This document shows, piece after piece, positions 8,267-16,850 of a stretch of DNA of 64,000 nt. Under the pieces are notes generated by a model. It ran no database searches, had not been told where the DNA came from, and saw only the letters and a list, made by a program, of their open reading frames with translations. Location of the stretch: contig CBDHCB010000001.1 of NCBI GenBank assembly GCA_965260935.1, forward strand, positions 146,997 to 210,996, in the 5' to 3' direction. Made by a program: the position numbers and the translations under genes. Numbering within the stretch: the first letter of the stretch is position 1; every line of letters begins with the position of its first letter. This stretch comes from JBBROS01 sp965260935 (lineage in GTDB: Bacteria > Pseudomonadota > Alphaproteobacteria > Acetobacterales > Acetobacteraceae).

Positions 8267-8773
8267 ATGCCCACCCTCCCGCCTCCAGACGCCGCAACGC
8301 TGATGGTCCACACCCAGCCGCCGCCGCCCGAGGTGCTGGAAGCCATCGCCAAGCTGCACGCGGCCTGCCAGGCGTGGCCGCTCAAGCACTATGCTGCGCC
8401 AACGCCGGACGAGAGCGGCTTGTCATTCCTGACCCTGCCCGATCAGGCGAGCGCCATGTGCGCCGGCCCATACGACGCGGCCGTGATCGGCGCCGTCCTC
8501 GGCGGGGGCCTCGCGCTGATGTTCGCCGTTGCCGTCTCGCTCTGCCGTCAAGCGATCCACGCCAAGCCGAGGTCACGGGCCGCCGATCTGTTCTTCTTCG
8601 TCGCGGCGGGCGTGACCGGCGCCTGCGTGGCCGTCCCCGCGATCCTGGCCGGGCGCGTGTTCGAGGCGCCTCTGCGCCACGAGGCCGCCGCCACGCTCGT
8701 CTGCGCCCTCGGCGCGGCGGGATGGCGCTGGCTGCATTGGCGGCTGCTCCGGCGGCCGGGGCTGGCGGCGTGA
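8267..8773 (+). CDS. membrane protein of unknown function between dotN and dotO
   Basis: A 168-aa protein started at ATG 8267 after an AAAGGACAG ribosome site. The N-terminal 60 residues are soluble (PPEVLEAIAKLHAACQAWPL). They are followed by about three or four membrane segments: AAVIGAVLGGGLALMFAVAV, LFFFVAAGVTGACVAVPAIL and LVCALGAAGWRWLHWRLL. It could stand in for one of the small Icm/Tra membrane proteins (TraS or IcmV position), but no motif allows a name. Confidence 0.55.
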   Translation: MPTLPPPDAATLMVHTQPPPPEVLEAIAKLHAACQAWPLKHYAAPTPDESGLSFLTLPDQASAMCAGPYDAAVIGAVLGGGLALMFAVAVSLCRQAIHAKPRSRAADLFFFVAAGVTGACVAVPAILAGRVFEAPLRHEAAATLVCALGAAGWRWLHWRLLRRPGLAA

Positions 8774-8857
8774 ACCCTCGCCAAGCCTCGTCAGGCGGCT
8801 CGGCCGGACGCGGCCCGGGCCTTGTCGCGCGACCCCCCTCTAGCAAGGAGCCCCGGC

Positions 8858-11800
8858 ATGTTCGGCCTGCTCAACCAGATGTTCGCCAGCCTGTCACTGC
8901 TGCTGAAGCAGCCGCTCGAATCATTCTGCGACCTCGACACCACCGACAACGGCACCCTGGTCGGCAAGCGCGGCGAGCGCGTCACCTTCCTGCGGGTGCA
9001 TGGGGTGCGGCGCATGACCACCCGCGCCGACGTGGAGGCCACAGCCGAGGGCCTGCGCATTGACCTCTCGGGCGTGCTGGAGACGCCCGGCCACGCCATC
9101 CAGGGCTGGTATGCCTGCGACCCGGCCCTGTCGGCGGCCGACATCGAGCGGCACCTGGGCGGCAACCGCGCAGTCGCGCGCGAGCTGGGCCTGGCCATGT
9201 CCGAGATCTTCGACGAACGCGAGCGGCTCTGGCCGCGGATCATGCGCTGGGAGGCGTGCTACTTCATCCTGTGGTCGAAGCCCTCGCTGCTGAACCGCGA
9301 GGAGAAGAAGCAGGCCGCGGCCGAAGCCAAGGCGCTGACCGACGGCGCGCCCGCGATCGGCACGGCGCAAAGCCCGTTCCGCGAGAACGAGCTGCTCTCG
9401 GCGCGGCACGCGGCGTTCGTGCAGCGGCTGGTCGGCTCGTTCGAGAACCACGGCATCGGCGTGCAGGTGATGTCGCCCGCCGAGGCGCTGGTCGGCCTGC
9501 GCGAGGCGATCTATCCGGAGACCGCCGGCTGCGAATGGACCCCGTTCATCCAGGGCGCCGCGCCGATGGCGCGCCTGCCGGACGGCCCGCCCCGGGCCGG
9601 CGACGCGGGCCTCGCGCTGTGGCCGCCGCTGGCCGCGCAGATCTTCGCCGGCAGCGCCGAGACGCATGGCCAGCAACGGGTGACGATCGGCGGCCACGAG
9701 TGGTCCAGCGTCGACATGACGGTCGGCCCGGAGGACCCGCGCCCGTTCGCCGAGATCGCCGCCCGGCTGAACGCGCACCACATCCCGTGGCGGGTGTCGA
9801 TGCTGGTCGAGGGCGGCGGGCGCAACATGATGGCGTTCAAGAAGATGGTCTCAACCCTGCTCGGCTTCGTACCGGGCAACAAGCCGATCTACAACGCCTT
9901 CACCGAGCTCGCGGCGATGCGCGAGGCCAACCTCGACATCCAGGTCAGGCTGCGCACCAGCTTCGCCACCTGGGCGCCGGCGGGCGAGACCGGGCGGCTG
10001 CGCCGGCGGGCGGCGACGCTGAGCAATCAGGTGCAGCGCTGGGGCAACTGCCAGGCGCTGGCGATGGCGGGCGACCCGCTGGACGGGGTGATGAGCAGCG
10101 CGCCGGGCCTGGCCGTCGCCTCCACCGCGCCGGCCGCCGCCGCCCCGCTCGGGCAGGTGCTGCGCATGCTGCCCTGGGGCCGCCCGGCCTCGCCGTGGGC
10201 CACCGGCTCGGTGCTGTTTCGCACGCCCGACGGGCGCATGTGGCCGTATGACCCGGCCGGCTCGCTGCGGCTGATGGTGGTCGACCTGTTCATCGGCACG
10301 TCCGGCCTCGGCAAGTCGGTGCTGGCCAACACCATCCTGCTGGGCTTGTGCCTGTCCAGCGCCGCGCAAGGGGCGAGCGGGGCCAAGCTGCCGCTGATCG
10401 GCAAGCTCGACATCGGCTTCTCCGCCGAGGGCCTGATCCGGCTGATCCAGGAGGCGCTGCCGTACGAGCGGCGCAGCGAGGCGATCTACGTTCGCATGCA
10501 GTTCGCCCCCGGTTACGAGGTCAACATCTTCGACACCCAGGTCGGCTGTCGCAAGCCGTTGCCGCTCGAGCGCGACTTCCAAAGCAACTTCCTCTCCCTG
10601 GCCACCATGCCGATCGAGGCGGCGGCGCCGTTCGAGGGCATGGACCAGCTGATCGGCTTCGTGCTGGACGAGGCCTATCGCATGTTCGGCGACGATCCGT
10701 CCGAGCCCAACACCCGGCCCAAGCGCTACCAGCCCGGCCTGCTGCCGGAGGTGGACGCGATGCTGCATCGCCATGCGGTGCAGCTGGAGGAGCGGGCCTG
10801 GTGGTGGGACGTGGTGGACGCGCTGTGCCGCCTGGGCGAACACCGCCTGGCCGAGCTGGCGCAGCGCCACGCCGTGCCGCTGCTGCAGGACCTGATCACC
10901 GCGGCGCGTACCACGCAGGTCAAGGACACCTTCAGCAAGGTCCGGCTCGGCACCGGCGAGGAGACCTGCGAGTTGTTCGAGCGCTACGTCAAGGCGCTGA
11001 TCCGCAAGTATCCGACCATGAACCGGCCGACCCGGCTCGACTTCGGCCCGGCGCGGGTGATCGCCCTCGACCTGGAAGCGGTGGCGCCCACCGGCAGCCC
11101 CGAGGCCGACCGCCAGACCGACCTCGTGTATCTGCTGGGCCGGCACATCCTGGCGCGCAACTTCTTCCTGCGGCCGGGCTACGCCGGCTTGGTCCCGAAG
11201 CCGGTGCGGGCCTATCACGCCAAGCGGTTCACCGAGATCTACGAAACCACCAAGCGGCTCGACTACGACGAATACCACCGCACCAAGGGACGGCGCTTCG
11301 TGCGGGCGCAGGTGGAGCTGGACCGCCGCGAGGGGCGCAAGCACAACATGCAGCTCGGCCTGTCGAGCCAGAAGATGGAAGATTTCGGCGACGACCTGGT
11401 GAGCCAGTCCACCGGGCGCTTCATCCTCGGCGCCGGCGACGCGGCCGAGGCCGATGCGATCATCGGCCGCTTCAACCTGACCGACGCCGCCGCCCAGGTG
11501 GTTCGGCACCGGCTCAAGGGACCGAGCAAGGACGGCAGCGGCTCGCCGTTCCTGGCGCTGATCGAGGCCAACAACGTCATCTACGAGCATATGCTGGTCA
11601 ACAGCCTCGGGCCGGTCGAACTATGGACGCTGAGCACGACGCCGGCCGACGTCGGCCTGTGCAACCGCCTGTTCAAGCGGGTCGGCTTCTCGGAGGGGCT
11701 GCGGCGGCTGGCCAAGGTGTTCCCGCTGGGCAGCGCCAAGCCGGAGATCGATCGCCGCAAGGCCGAACGGCTGCGCTGCGGCGAGGAGGAGGCCCGCGCC

Positions 11801-11941
11801 GTCGAGGGGGTGGTCGAGGGCCTGGCGGACGAGCTGACCGACGGCCACGGCCTGGGCATCGTGCTGCGCGGGCGGGACGATCCGAAGGCGCGGCCCGCAC
11901 TCCGGCCCGCGCCGGCGCTGCTGCCGACCGCGGCCGGATGA
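8858..11941 (+). CDS. dotO: DotO/IcmB (TraU) VirB4-like ATPase
   Basis: A 1027-aa ATPase of the VirB4/TraU type that powers assembly and substrate passage at the inner-membrane face. The ATG at 8858 has an AAGGAG site and a family-like N-terminus (MFGLLNQMFASLSLLLKQPL, ESFCDLDT). Walker A is GTSGLGKS at about residues 480-487. Other family segments are CDLDTTDNGTLVG, the KYPTMNRPTRLDFGPARVIA stretch preceding DLEAV, and the RRFVRAQVELDRREGRKHNM motif with QLGLSSQ after it. Its TGA overlaps the ATG of a DNA methyltransferase by 4 nt, an unusual neighbour for this family. Confidence 0.92.
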   Translation: MFGLLNQMFASLSLLLKQPLESFCDLDTTDNGTLVGKRGERVTFLRVHGVRRMTTRADVEATAEGLRIDLSGVLETPGHAIQGWYACDPALSAADIERHLGGNRAVARELGLAMSEIFDERERLWPRIMRWEACYFILWSKPSLLNREEKKQAAAEAKALTDGAPAIGTAQSPFRENELLSARHAAFVQRLVGSFENHGIGVQVMSPAEALVGLREAIYPETAGCEWTPFIQGAAPMARLPDGPPRAGDAGLALWPPLAAQIFAGSAETHGQQRVTIGGHEWSSVDMTVGPEDPRPFAEIAARLNAHHIPWRVSMLVEGGGRNMMAFKKMVSTLLGFVPGNKPIYNAFTELAAMREANLDIQVRLRTSFATWAPAGETGRLRRRAATLSNQVQRWGNCQALAMAGDPLDGVMSSAPGLAVASTAPAAAAPLGQVLRMLPWGRPASPWATGSVLFRTPDGRMWPYDPAGSLRLMVVDLFIGTSGLGKSVLANTILLGLCLSSAAQGASGAKLPLIGKLDIGFSAEGLIRLIQEALPYERRSEAIYVRMQFAPGYEVNIFDTQVGCRKPLPLERDFQSNFLSLATMPIEAAAPFEGMDQLIGFVLDEAYRMFGDDPSEPNTRPKRYQPGLLPEVDAMLHRHAVQLEERAWWWDVVDALCRLGEHRLAELAQRHAVPLLQDLITAARTTQVKDTFSKVRLGTGEETCELFERYVKALIRKYPTMNRPTRLDFGPARVIALDLEAVAPTGSPEADRQTDLVYLLGRHILARNFFLRPGYAGLVPKPVRAYHAKRFTEIYETTKRLDYDEYHRTKGRRFVRAQVELDRREGRKHNMQLGLSSQKMEDFGDDLVSQSTGRFILGAGDAAEADAIIGRFNLTDAAAQVVRHRLKGPSKDGSGSPFLALIEANNVIYEHMLVNSLGPVELWTLSTTPADVGLCNRLFKRVGFSEGLRRLAKVFPLGSAKPEIDRRKAERLRCGEEEARAVEGVVEGLADELTDGHGLGIVLRGRDDPKARPALRPAPALLPTAAG

Positions 11942-12633
11942 CCGAGCGGGTCGCGATCGGCGACGCCGTGCTGTATCGCGGCGACTGCCTCGAGTTGCTG
12001 GCCGACATCGAGGCCGGGGTGATCCTTACCGACCCGGTGTGGCCTAACTGCCCGCCCGGCCTGCTGCCCGGCAGCGACGACCCGCATGGGCTCTGGCGCG
12101 CGGCCATGCTGCGCGTGCCGCCGCTGCATCGGCTGGTCGCGGTGCTGCGCGCCGACAGCGATCCACGCTTCCTGACCCCGGTCCCGGAGCGGCTGCGCTT
12201 CTTCCGGTCCATCCACCTGCCGTATGCCCTGCCCAGCTTCCTTGGCCGGGTGCTGGGCGGCGATGAGATCGCCTACTGGTTCGGCACGCCGGTCGAGGCC
12301 GTGCGCGGCCGCAAGCTGGTGCCGGGCCGGGCGCCGGTGATGCAGCCGGCCACGCGTCCGGCCAACGGCCATCCGTGCAGCCGGACCCAGGGGCATTTCG
12401 ACTGGCTGGTGAACTGGTGCTCCGACCCGGCGGACGTGGTGTGCGACCCGTTCATGGGCTCCGGCACGACGGGGGTGGCCTGCGTCAAGCTCGGCCGGCG
12501 CTTCGTCGGCGTCGAGATCGAGCCGCGCTGGTTCGACCTCGCCTGCCGGCGCATCGAGCAGGCGGAACGGCAGGACGACCTATTCGTGCCGCGCCGGCTG
12601 GGGCCGGAGCGCGTGCCTGCAAGCCTGATCTGA
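11938..12633 (+). CDS. DNA methyltransferase (beta-class N6-adenine/N4-cytosine type), orphan
   Basis: A 231-aa protein whose ATG overlaps the dotO stop. The catalytic motif IV region (LTDPVWPN) lies near the N-terminus at about residue 30 and the AdoMet motif I (CDPFMGSGTTGVACV) near 170. This is the permuted order of beta-class amino-methyltransferases. RFVGVEIEPRWFDLACRRI follows motif I as expected. Motif IV reads DPVW instead of the usual (D/S)PP(Y/W), an uncommon variant that leaves the activity uncertain. No restriction partner lies beside it. Plausible role: modifying the transferred DNA against host restriction. That is inference from its place in the operon. Confidence 0.8.
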   Translation: MTERVAIGDAVLYRGDCLELLADIEAGVILTDPVWPNCPPGLLPGSDDPHGLWRAAMLRVPPLHRLVAVLRADSDPRFLTPVPERLRFFRSIHLPYALPSFLGRVLGGDEIAYWFGTPVEAVRGRKLVPGRAPVMQPATRPANGHPCSRTQGHFDWLVNWCSDPADVVCDPFMGSGTTGVACVKLGRRFVGVEIEPRWFDLACRRIEQAERQDDLFVPRRLGPERVPASLI

Positions 12634-12689
12634 ATGAGGCGCGCCTTGTCGCGCGCCCCCGCATCGCGTTTCCGTCCAGGCGGGCCGGC

Positions 12690-13025
12690 TTGGCAAACCC
12701 GACCATTGCCGGCGTAGAGGAGGACCCCAAGACGGTTGTCGCCCGGTTGGCTCCGCTGTTTGACCGGCTGTTCCGCGACGACCGCATGGTCGAGCGGGCC
12801 TGCAAGCTGGACTCGGCCCGCGCCGTCGTGGTCGGCGGCACCAATCTGCCATTTTTTCTGTGGACCGCCTGTCCGGGGACGGCAAACGTCGCCTGGTATG
12901 CCTGGGCCGCCGCATTCGTCCTGTCGATGTGCGTCGCCGTTCCGCTGCGGGGCTATACCCGCAGGCTCTTCGAGCGGCGGGCCTCGGCCGGCGAAGGCAG
13001 GAAGGGCAACGGAACGGCGCGATGA
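12690..13025 (+). CDS. small membrane protein of unknown function
   Basis: A 111-aa frame that probably begins at TTG 12690, since no in-frame ATG is available. It has a soluble N-terminus (VARLAPLFDRLFRDDRMVER), then two hydrophobic segments (VVVGGTNLPFFLWTACPG and VAWYAWAAAFVLSMCVAV) and a basic tail with RGYTRRLFERR. The last motif resembles GRYTRRLDLP in DotM of the same locus, perhaps by chance. Unknown function; confidence is limited by the rare start. Confidence 0.45.
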   Translation: MANPTIAGVEEDPKTVVARLAPLFDRLFRDDRMVERACKLDSARAVVVGGTNLPFFLWTACPGTANVAWYAWAAAFVLSMCVAVPLRGYTRRLFERRASAGEGRKGNGTAR

Positions 13026-13071
13026 CCGGGGCCGTTCCCCGGCCGCCCCGGCGATGCTGGCGAAAAACCCC

Positions 13072-13084
13072 GCCATCACTCGCA
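13072..13084 (+). promoter_or_regulatory. recurrent motif, copy 3 (GCCATCACTCGCA)
   Basis: Third copy, with one mismatch to the 13-bp motif, preceded by GCGAAAAACCCC. It lies 41 bp upstream of the ATG at 13126. The preceding AAAAA tract is also shared with copy 4. Confidence 0.45.
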
Positions 13085-13125
13085 ACGCCGCCCGGCAGTC
13101 TGCTTCCCCGACACGGAGACCTGCG

Positions 13126-13368
13126 ATGGCCCGCACCGAACGCTTTCAGTCCGAAGACGCGGAAACTTCTTGGTCCGATTGCCCCTGCCCCGAGCGCCGG
13201 CGCTGCCGCCGCGTCTCGGAGGCGCTCGGCCGCACCCTCTGCGACTTCGATCCGCTGTCGCCCAACCTGCTGACGGTCTGGATGGATCGCGACCGCCAGC
13301 CGGGCCCGAAAGGGCATCGCCGCTTTCGGCCGGAAAAACCTGCGATCACTCGTAGCGCCGCCCCGTAG
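13126..13368 (+). CDS. small Cys/Arg-rich protein of unknown function
   Basis: An 80-aa protein starting after GGAGACCTGCG. It has a cluster of cysteines (CPCPERRRCRRVSEALG) followed by TLCDFDPLSPNLLTVWMDRD and a basic Pro-rich tail. The Cys spacing could bind a metal, but only three or four Cys are present. Its 3' end contains repeat copy 4 (coding EKPAITRSAAP), so the motif is read both as protein and as the upstream element of dotD. Unknown function; it might be a small locus-specific regulator. Confidence 0.4.
   Translation: MARTERFQSEDAETSWSDCPCPERRRCRRVSEALGRTLCDFDPLSPNLLTVWMDRDRQPGPKGHRRFRPEKPAITRSAAP
13342..13354 (+). promoter_or_regulatory. recurrent motif, copy 4 (GCGATCACTCGTA)
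   Basis: Fourth copy (one mismatch), preceded by CGGAAAAACCT, 43 bp upstream of the GTG chosen for dotD and inside the end of the 80-aa gene. Confidence 0.45.
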
Positions 13369-13397
13369 CCTTGCCGCGTCAACAAGGAGGCCGCGTG

Positions 13398-13886
13398 GTG
13401 GCAAAGCGCCGATCGTTTCCAGCCAGCCTGTGCGGGGCGGCGATCCTGCTCTCCGGCTGCACCGGCATCGTCAAGGTGGCGCCCGGCGTCGACGCGGGCG
13501 GCATGCCCAACGCCGAGCTGGCCCTGCAGCGCAGCATGCAGCAGGTGGACGCGGCCCTGCGCGACCTGCGCGGCGCGCAACCGGCCCGCCGCGCCGCCGA
13601 CGCGACTGCGCCCGCGCCGGCCATCGTGCCGGCCGAGCTGAACCGTCCGGACAGTTTCGCCTGGTCAGGGCCGCTGGACGCCGGCGCCAAGGCGCTGGCC
13701 GACCGCATCGGCTACCGGCTGGTGATCAGCCTGCCGCCGAACCCGCAGCCGATCGTGGTCGCGGTCGACCGCCGCGGGGTCCGCATCCTCGACATCTTCG
13801 AGGCCCTCGGCCAGGCCGCGGGCGCCCGGGCCACCGTCATCGTCGATCCCGATCACCGCCAAGTGGATGTGCAGCACCATGTCTGA
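13398..13886 (+). CDS. dotD: DotD (TraH)-like outer-membrane lipoprotein
   Basis: A 162-aa lipoprotein. DotD forms the outer-membrane ring with DotC and DotH and has a secretin-N0-like fold. A lipobox (LLSGC) ends the signal peptide at about residue 20. The C-terminal domain FAWSGPLDAGAKALADRIGY, with PIVVAVDRRG and ILDIFEALGQAAG, matches the DotD/TraH fold. Two GTG codons (13395, 13398) could start it. AAGGAGG ends at 13390, so 13398 has the better spacing. The 3' end overlaps the start of dotC. Confidence 0.83.
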   Translation: MAKRRSFPASLCGAAILLSGCTGIVKVAPGVDAGGMPNAELALQRSMQQVDAALRDLRGAQPARRAADATAPAPAIVPAELNRPDSFAWSGPLDAGAKALADRIGYRLVISLPPNPQPIVVAVDRRGVRILDIFEALGQAAGARATVIVDPDHRQVDVQHHV

Positions 13887-14952
13887 GACCGTCCCGCCGC
13901 GCCGCAGGCTCGCCGTCTTCGCCCTGCTTGCGGCTTTCGGCCTCGCCGGGCCGGCCCTCGCGGCCGATGCCGGCCTGTCGCTGGTGGACGGTCCGCTGGC
14001 CCCCATCCCCTCGCTTGGGCAAATGGATGTGTCCACACATGCGCTCGGCAGCCCGCTCAATGCCCCGGTCACGGGATCGGCCGAGCAGCCGGCGGTGATC
14101 GGCGGCGCCGCGCCGCCCTCGCTGGAGACGCTGCAAGCGGCCCGGCCCGGCTTCAACCCGTCCGGCGACCTGTCCGGGCCGCGCGGCGAGGCGCTGCATC
14201 AGGCGGCGCTGTCCTATGGCGCCCGCGGCGGCCTGGCGGCGCGCGGCTACGCCATCAATGACATCCTGCGCCGCAACGAGGCCCGGCTCGACGCCAGCTA
14301 CGACTTCCGGCCCTTGGTGGTCGCGGTCGGGTCCGGTCAGACGCTGATGCGCCCGCCGGTGGTGACGGAGGCGCAGATGGCCTTCGCGCTCGGCGACGGC
14401 GGGCAGGTCGCCCGCGAGACCGGGCGCATCTACCAGATCACCCGGCAGGCGCAACTGTCGTCGGCGCCGCCCAACTGGCGCAGCTACCTGGTGCGCAGCT
14501 GGGCCGTGCCCACGCCGCCGCCCGACGAGCTGCGCCCGCGCTCGGCCCAGGAGGTGGAATTCTGGGACAAGTGGGTGGCCGAGGGCTGGGGCAAGGGCGA
14601 GCGGCAGGCGCTCGAGATCTTCCTCTCCGACCTCGGCCGCCTCGAGGGCGACCTGATCGGCATGGCGCGCTACCGGGTGCTGCTGCGGGCCAAGCTGGTC
14701 GAGCCGCCGCAAGTGGCCTTCGCCCGGCGCGCCGTGCAAGGCGGGCGGGACAAGATGCGGCTCGACGACCGCACCATTACCATCACCGACCAGCCCGGCC
14801 TGAACGCCAACCGCCGCACGTGGCGCGGCCCGCCCCCCGACATGAGGCTGCCGCCGGAGGCGCCGGCCCGCGGCGCGGGACCCGTGTTCAGCCCGCCCCC
14901 GGCGCCCGTTCCCGCTGCCCCGCAACCCCAACCGGCAAGGCTCAACCGATGA
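13867..14952 (+). CDS. dotC: DotC (TraI)-like outer-membrane core component
   Basis: A 361-aa protein. The conserved DotC core is clear: LSYGARGGLAARGYAINDIL, then LDASYDFRPLVV, a WRSYLVRSW segment, and the WVAEGWGKGERQALEIF and RVLLRAKLVEPP motifs. DotC is usually a lipoprotein. Here the signal peptide (LAVFALLAAFGLAGPALAA) has an AxA-type site and no lipobox Cys. The start may be ATG 13867 or ATG 13879; both overlap the end of dotD. The C-terminal 50 residues are Pro-rich. Its TGA overlaps the dotB ATG. Confidence 0.85.
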   Translation: MCSTMSETVPPRRRLAVFALLAAFGLAGPALAADAGLSLVDGPLAPIPSLGQMDVSTHALGSPLNAPVTGSAEQPAVIGGAAPPSLETLQAARPGFNPSGDLSGPRGEALHQAALSYGARGGLAARGYAINDILRRNEARLDASYDFRPLVVAVGSGQTLMRPPVVTEAQMAFALGDGGQVARETGRIYQITRQAQLSSAPPNWRSYLVRSWAVPTPPPDELRPRSAQEVEFWDKWVAEGWGKGERQALEIFLSDLGRLEGDLIGMARYRVLLRAKLVEPPQVAFARRAVQGGRDKMRLDDRTITITDQPGLNANRRTWRGPPPDMRLPPEAPARGAGPVFSPPPAPVPAAPQPQPARLNR

Positions 14953-16151
14953 CCGACGCCAAGCTCCGCCTCGTGGACGACGTGCCCGACTGGCTGCGCG
15001 AGGAGACGCCCGAGCCGGCCGCCGGCGCCAGCCATCTCTGGCCCGGCGAGACGCCGGCGTTCACCCGGGCCAGCCTCGACGCGCTGCTGATCTGGGCCTA
15101 CCGGCAGGGCGCCTCGGACATCCGCATCCACAGCAACAAGCCGGCGCTCACCAACCTGCACGGCCGGCTGCGCGCCGTCACCTCGCGCCCGTTGAACGAC
15201 ATCGAGGTCGAGGAGGCGGTCAACCGGCTCTACGGCGCCGACGGCCTGGCCCGGCTCAAGGGCGGCCTTGACTTCGACGTCTCCTACGAGGTCTCGCCCG
15301 ACCGGCGCACCCGCATGCGCTTCCGCGTCAACGTCACCGCGGTGCTGAGCCAGGGCGACGACGGGGCGGCGATCACTGCCCGCACCCTGCCCTCCCGGGC
15401 GCCCAGCCTGGCCGAGCTGGACGTGGAGCCGGCTATCCTCGGCGCCTACCGGCCGGAGGACGGCATCGTCATCGTCGCCGGCGGCACCGGCAACGGCAAG
15501 AGCACCCTGCTCGCCGCCATGACCCGCGCCATGCTGGAGCAGCCGGACGGCGACCGCGTCATCCTCGAATACAGCGCGCCGATCGAGTTCGTGTTCGACG
15601 ACGTCGCGAGCCCGGCCGCGACCATCGAGCAGAGCGAGATCCCGCGCAACCTGCCGAGCTTCCCGGCCGGCATCCGCAACGCCATGCGCCGGGCGCCCAA
15701 GGCCATCATCGTCGGCGAAGCGCGCGACGCCGAGACCATCACCGCGGCCGTCGACGCCGCCATCACCCAGCACGCGGTCTACACCACCGTGCACGCCAGC
15801 CGGAACGCCGACACCCTGCAGCGCGTGGTCAGCCTGTTCCCGGACAGCAAGCGCCGCGCGCTCACGGTCGCCTTCGCGCAGTCGCTGCGCCTGATCGTCA
15901 ACCAGCGGCTCATTCAGTCGGCCGACGGCAAGCGCACGCCGATCCGCGAGTTCCTGGCGTTCGACGACAAGCTGCGCCGCCGCTTCCTCGACGCCGATCC
16001 CGACCGCTGGCCGGCCTTGGCGCAGGATTGCGTCGACGCCGGCGAGCACGGCCAGTCCTTCCGCGCCGCCATCGGCCGCGCCCTGGCCGAAGGCCGCGTC
16101 ACCGAGGCGGTCGCCGGCTTCTGGCTCAGGGAGCTGGGCTATGTGGCGTAA
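14949..16151 (+). CDS. dotB: DotB (TraJ) VirB11/PilT-like ATPase
   Basis: A 400-aa hexameric secretion ATPase of the PilT/DotB subgroup, cytoplasmic and recruited to the channel base. Visible motifs: GASDIRIHSNKPALTNLHGR in the N-terminal domain, Walker A GGTGNGKS at about residues 178-185, an Asp box around VILEYSAPIEFVFDD, Walker B-like KAIIVGEARDAETI, and the His box TVHASRNADTLQRVVSLFP. The Walker B Asp is replaced by GE, which is common in this subgroup. ATG overlaps the dotC stop and the 3' end overlaps icmT. Confidence 0.92.
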   Translation: MTDAKLRLVDDVPDWLREETPEPAAGASHLWPGETPAFTRASLDALLIWAYRQGASDIRIHSNKPALTNLHGRLRAVTSRPLNDIEVEEAVNRLYGADGLARLKGGLDFDVSYEVSPDRRTRMRFRVNVTAVLSQGDDGAAITARTLPSRAPSLAELDVEPAILGAYRPEDGIVIVAGGTGNGKSTLLAAMTRAMLEQPDGDRVILEYSAPIEFVFDDVASPAATIEQSEIPRNLPSFPAGIRNAMRRAPKAIIVGEARDAETITAAVDAAITQHAVYTTVHASRNADTLQRVVSLFPDSKRRALTVAFAQSLRLIVNQRLIQSADGKRTPIREFLAFDDKLRRRFLDADPDRWPALAQDCVDAGEHGQSFRAAIGRALAEGRVTEAVAGFWLRELGYVA

Positions 16152-16389
16152 CACCATGGCGCCGATCCGGATCTACCTGTTCGACGCGCGGGCGATGGTG
16201 CCGATCATGATCTTCCTGCTGCATTGGCGCTGGAGCACGCTCTACCTGGCCCTGGCCGGCATCGCCGTGTTCACCCTGCTGGAGTGGCTCGGCCTCACCT
16301 TCCCGGCGGCCCTGCGCACCTTGCGCCGGCTGCTGGTCGGCCGGGTCCGCCCGGCGGTGCCGGCCTGGCGGCAGCGACGGTTCGCATGA
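16141..16389 (+). CDS. icmT: IcmT/TraK-like small membrane protein
   Basis: An 82-aa protein with the typical IcmT layout: short N-terminus, IRIYLFDARAMVPIMIFLLH, then a second hydrophobic part (LYLALAGIAVFTLLEWLGLT) and a basic end FPAALRTLRRLLVGR. IcmT/TraK lies directly downstream of DotB/TraJ in IncI systems too. The ATG overlaps the end of dotB by 11 nt. Confidence 0.8.
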   Translation: MWRNTMAPIRIYLFDARAMVPIMIFLLHWRWSTLYLALAGIAVFTLLEWLGLTFPAALRTLRRLLVGRVRPAVPAWRQRRFA

Positions 16390-16850
16390 GCCGGCCGCGC
16401 CAGGTCGAGGTCGGCCGGGTCAGCGCTGTGCTGCGCTGCCTGATCGGGCGCGGCCGGCCGGTCGCCGCCCTCGACCAGACCACGGGCGAGATCGTGGCCG
16501 TGAGCCCGCATCTCGCCGCCGCCCCGCACGGCTTCCTGCCGCTGTTCCTGGCAGCTGGCGACACCGTCTGGCGCGACGCCACCGGCCGCAGCCTCGGCAT
16601 CGAGCTGCAGCCCGATCCGCAAACCATGCTGGGCCAGCGGGTGCGCGCGATCGGCAGCCCGGCCTTCGCGCCGGTGATGCTGAGCATGATGGAGGCGATG
16701 GCCCAGGCGCAGCGGCCCGACATGCTGCTGCTCAACGACCTGCACGGCCCGTGGATGGCCGCGCAAGAGCGCCTGCACTGGCGGCGGCAGCTGGCGGTCC
16801 TCGACGCGCCGGCGCCGGAGATGCCCCGCGGTCCGGGCCTGCGGCCGTGA
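16386..16850 (+). CDS. protein of unknown function downstream of icmT
   Basis: A 154-aa soluble protein with a 4-nt overlap (ATGA) with icmT and another with the next gene (GTGA). It contains a beta-rich middle (AALDQTTGEIVAVSPHLAAA, HGFLPLFLAAGDTVWRD) and a Met-rich helix (FAPVMLSMMEAMAQAQRPDM). Position suggests a TraL- or IcmS-like accessory or chaperone, but no motif supports naming it. Confidence 0.55.
   Translation: MSRPRQVEVGRVSAVLRCLIGRGRPVAALDQTTGEIVAVSPHLAAAPHGFLPLFLAAGDTVWRDATGRSLGIELQPDPQTMLGQRVRAIGSPAFAPVMLSMMEAMAQAQRPDMLLLNDLHGPWMAAQERLHWRRQLAVLDAPAPEMPRGPGLRP

Noticed and set aside
9851..11590. 579-codon - strand open frame opposite dotO
   Set aside because: Composition is that of an antisense shadow (Arg, Gly, His, Val rich), with no motif, and dotO is certain.
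10348..11937. Long + strand frame upstream of the methyltransferase, overlapping dotO in another frame
   Set aside because: Arg/Pro/Gly-rich shadow of the GC-rich dotO gene; only the part from ATG 11938 has methyltransferase motifs.
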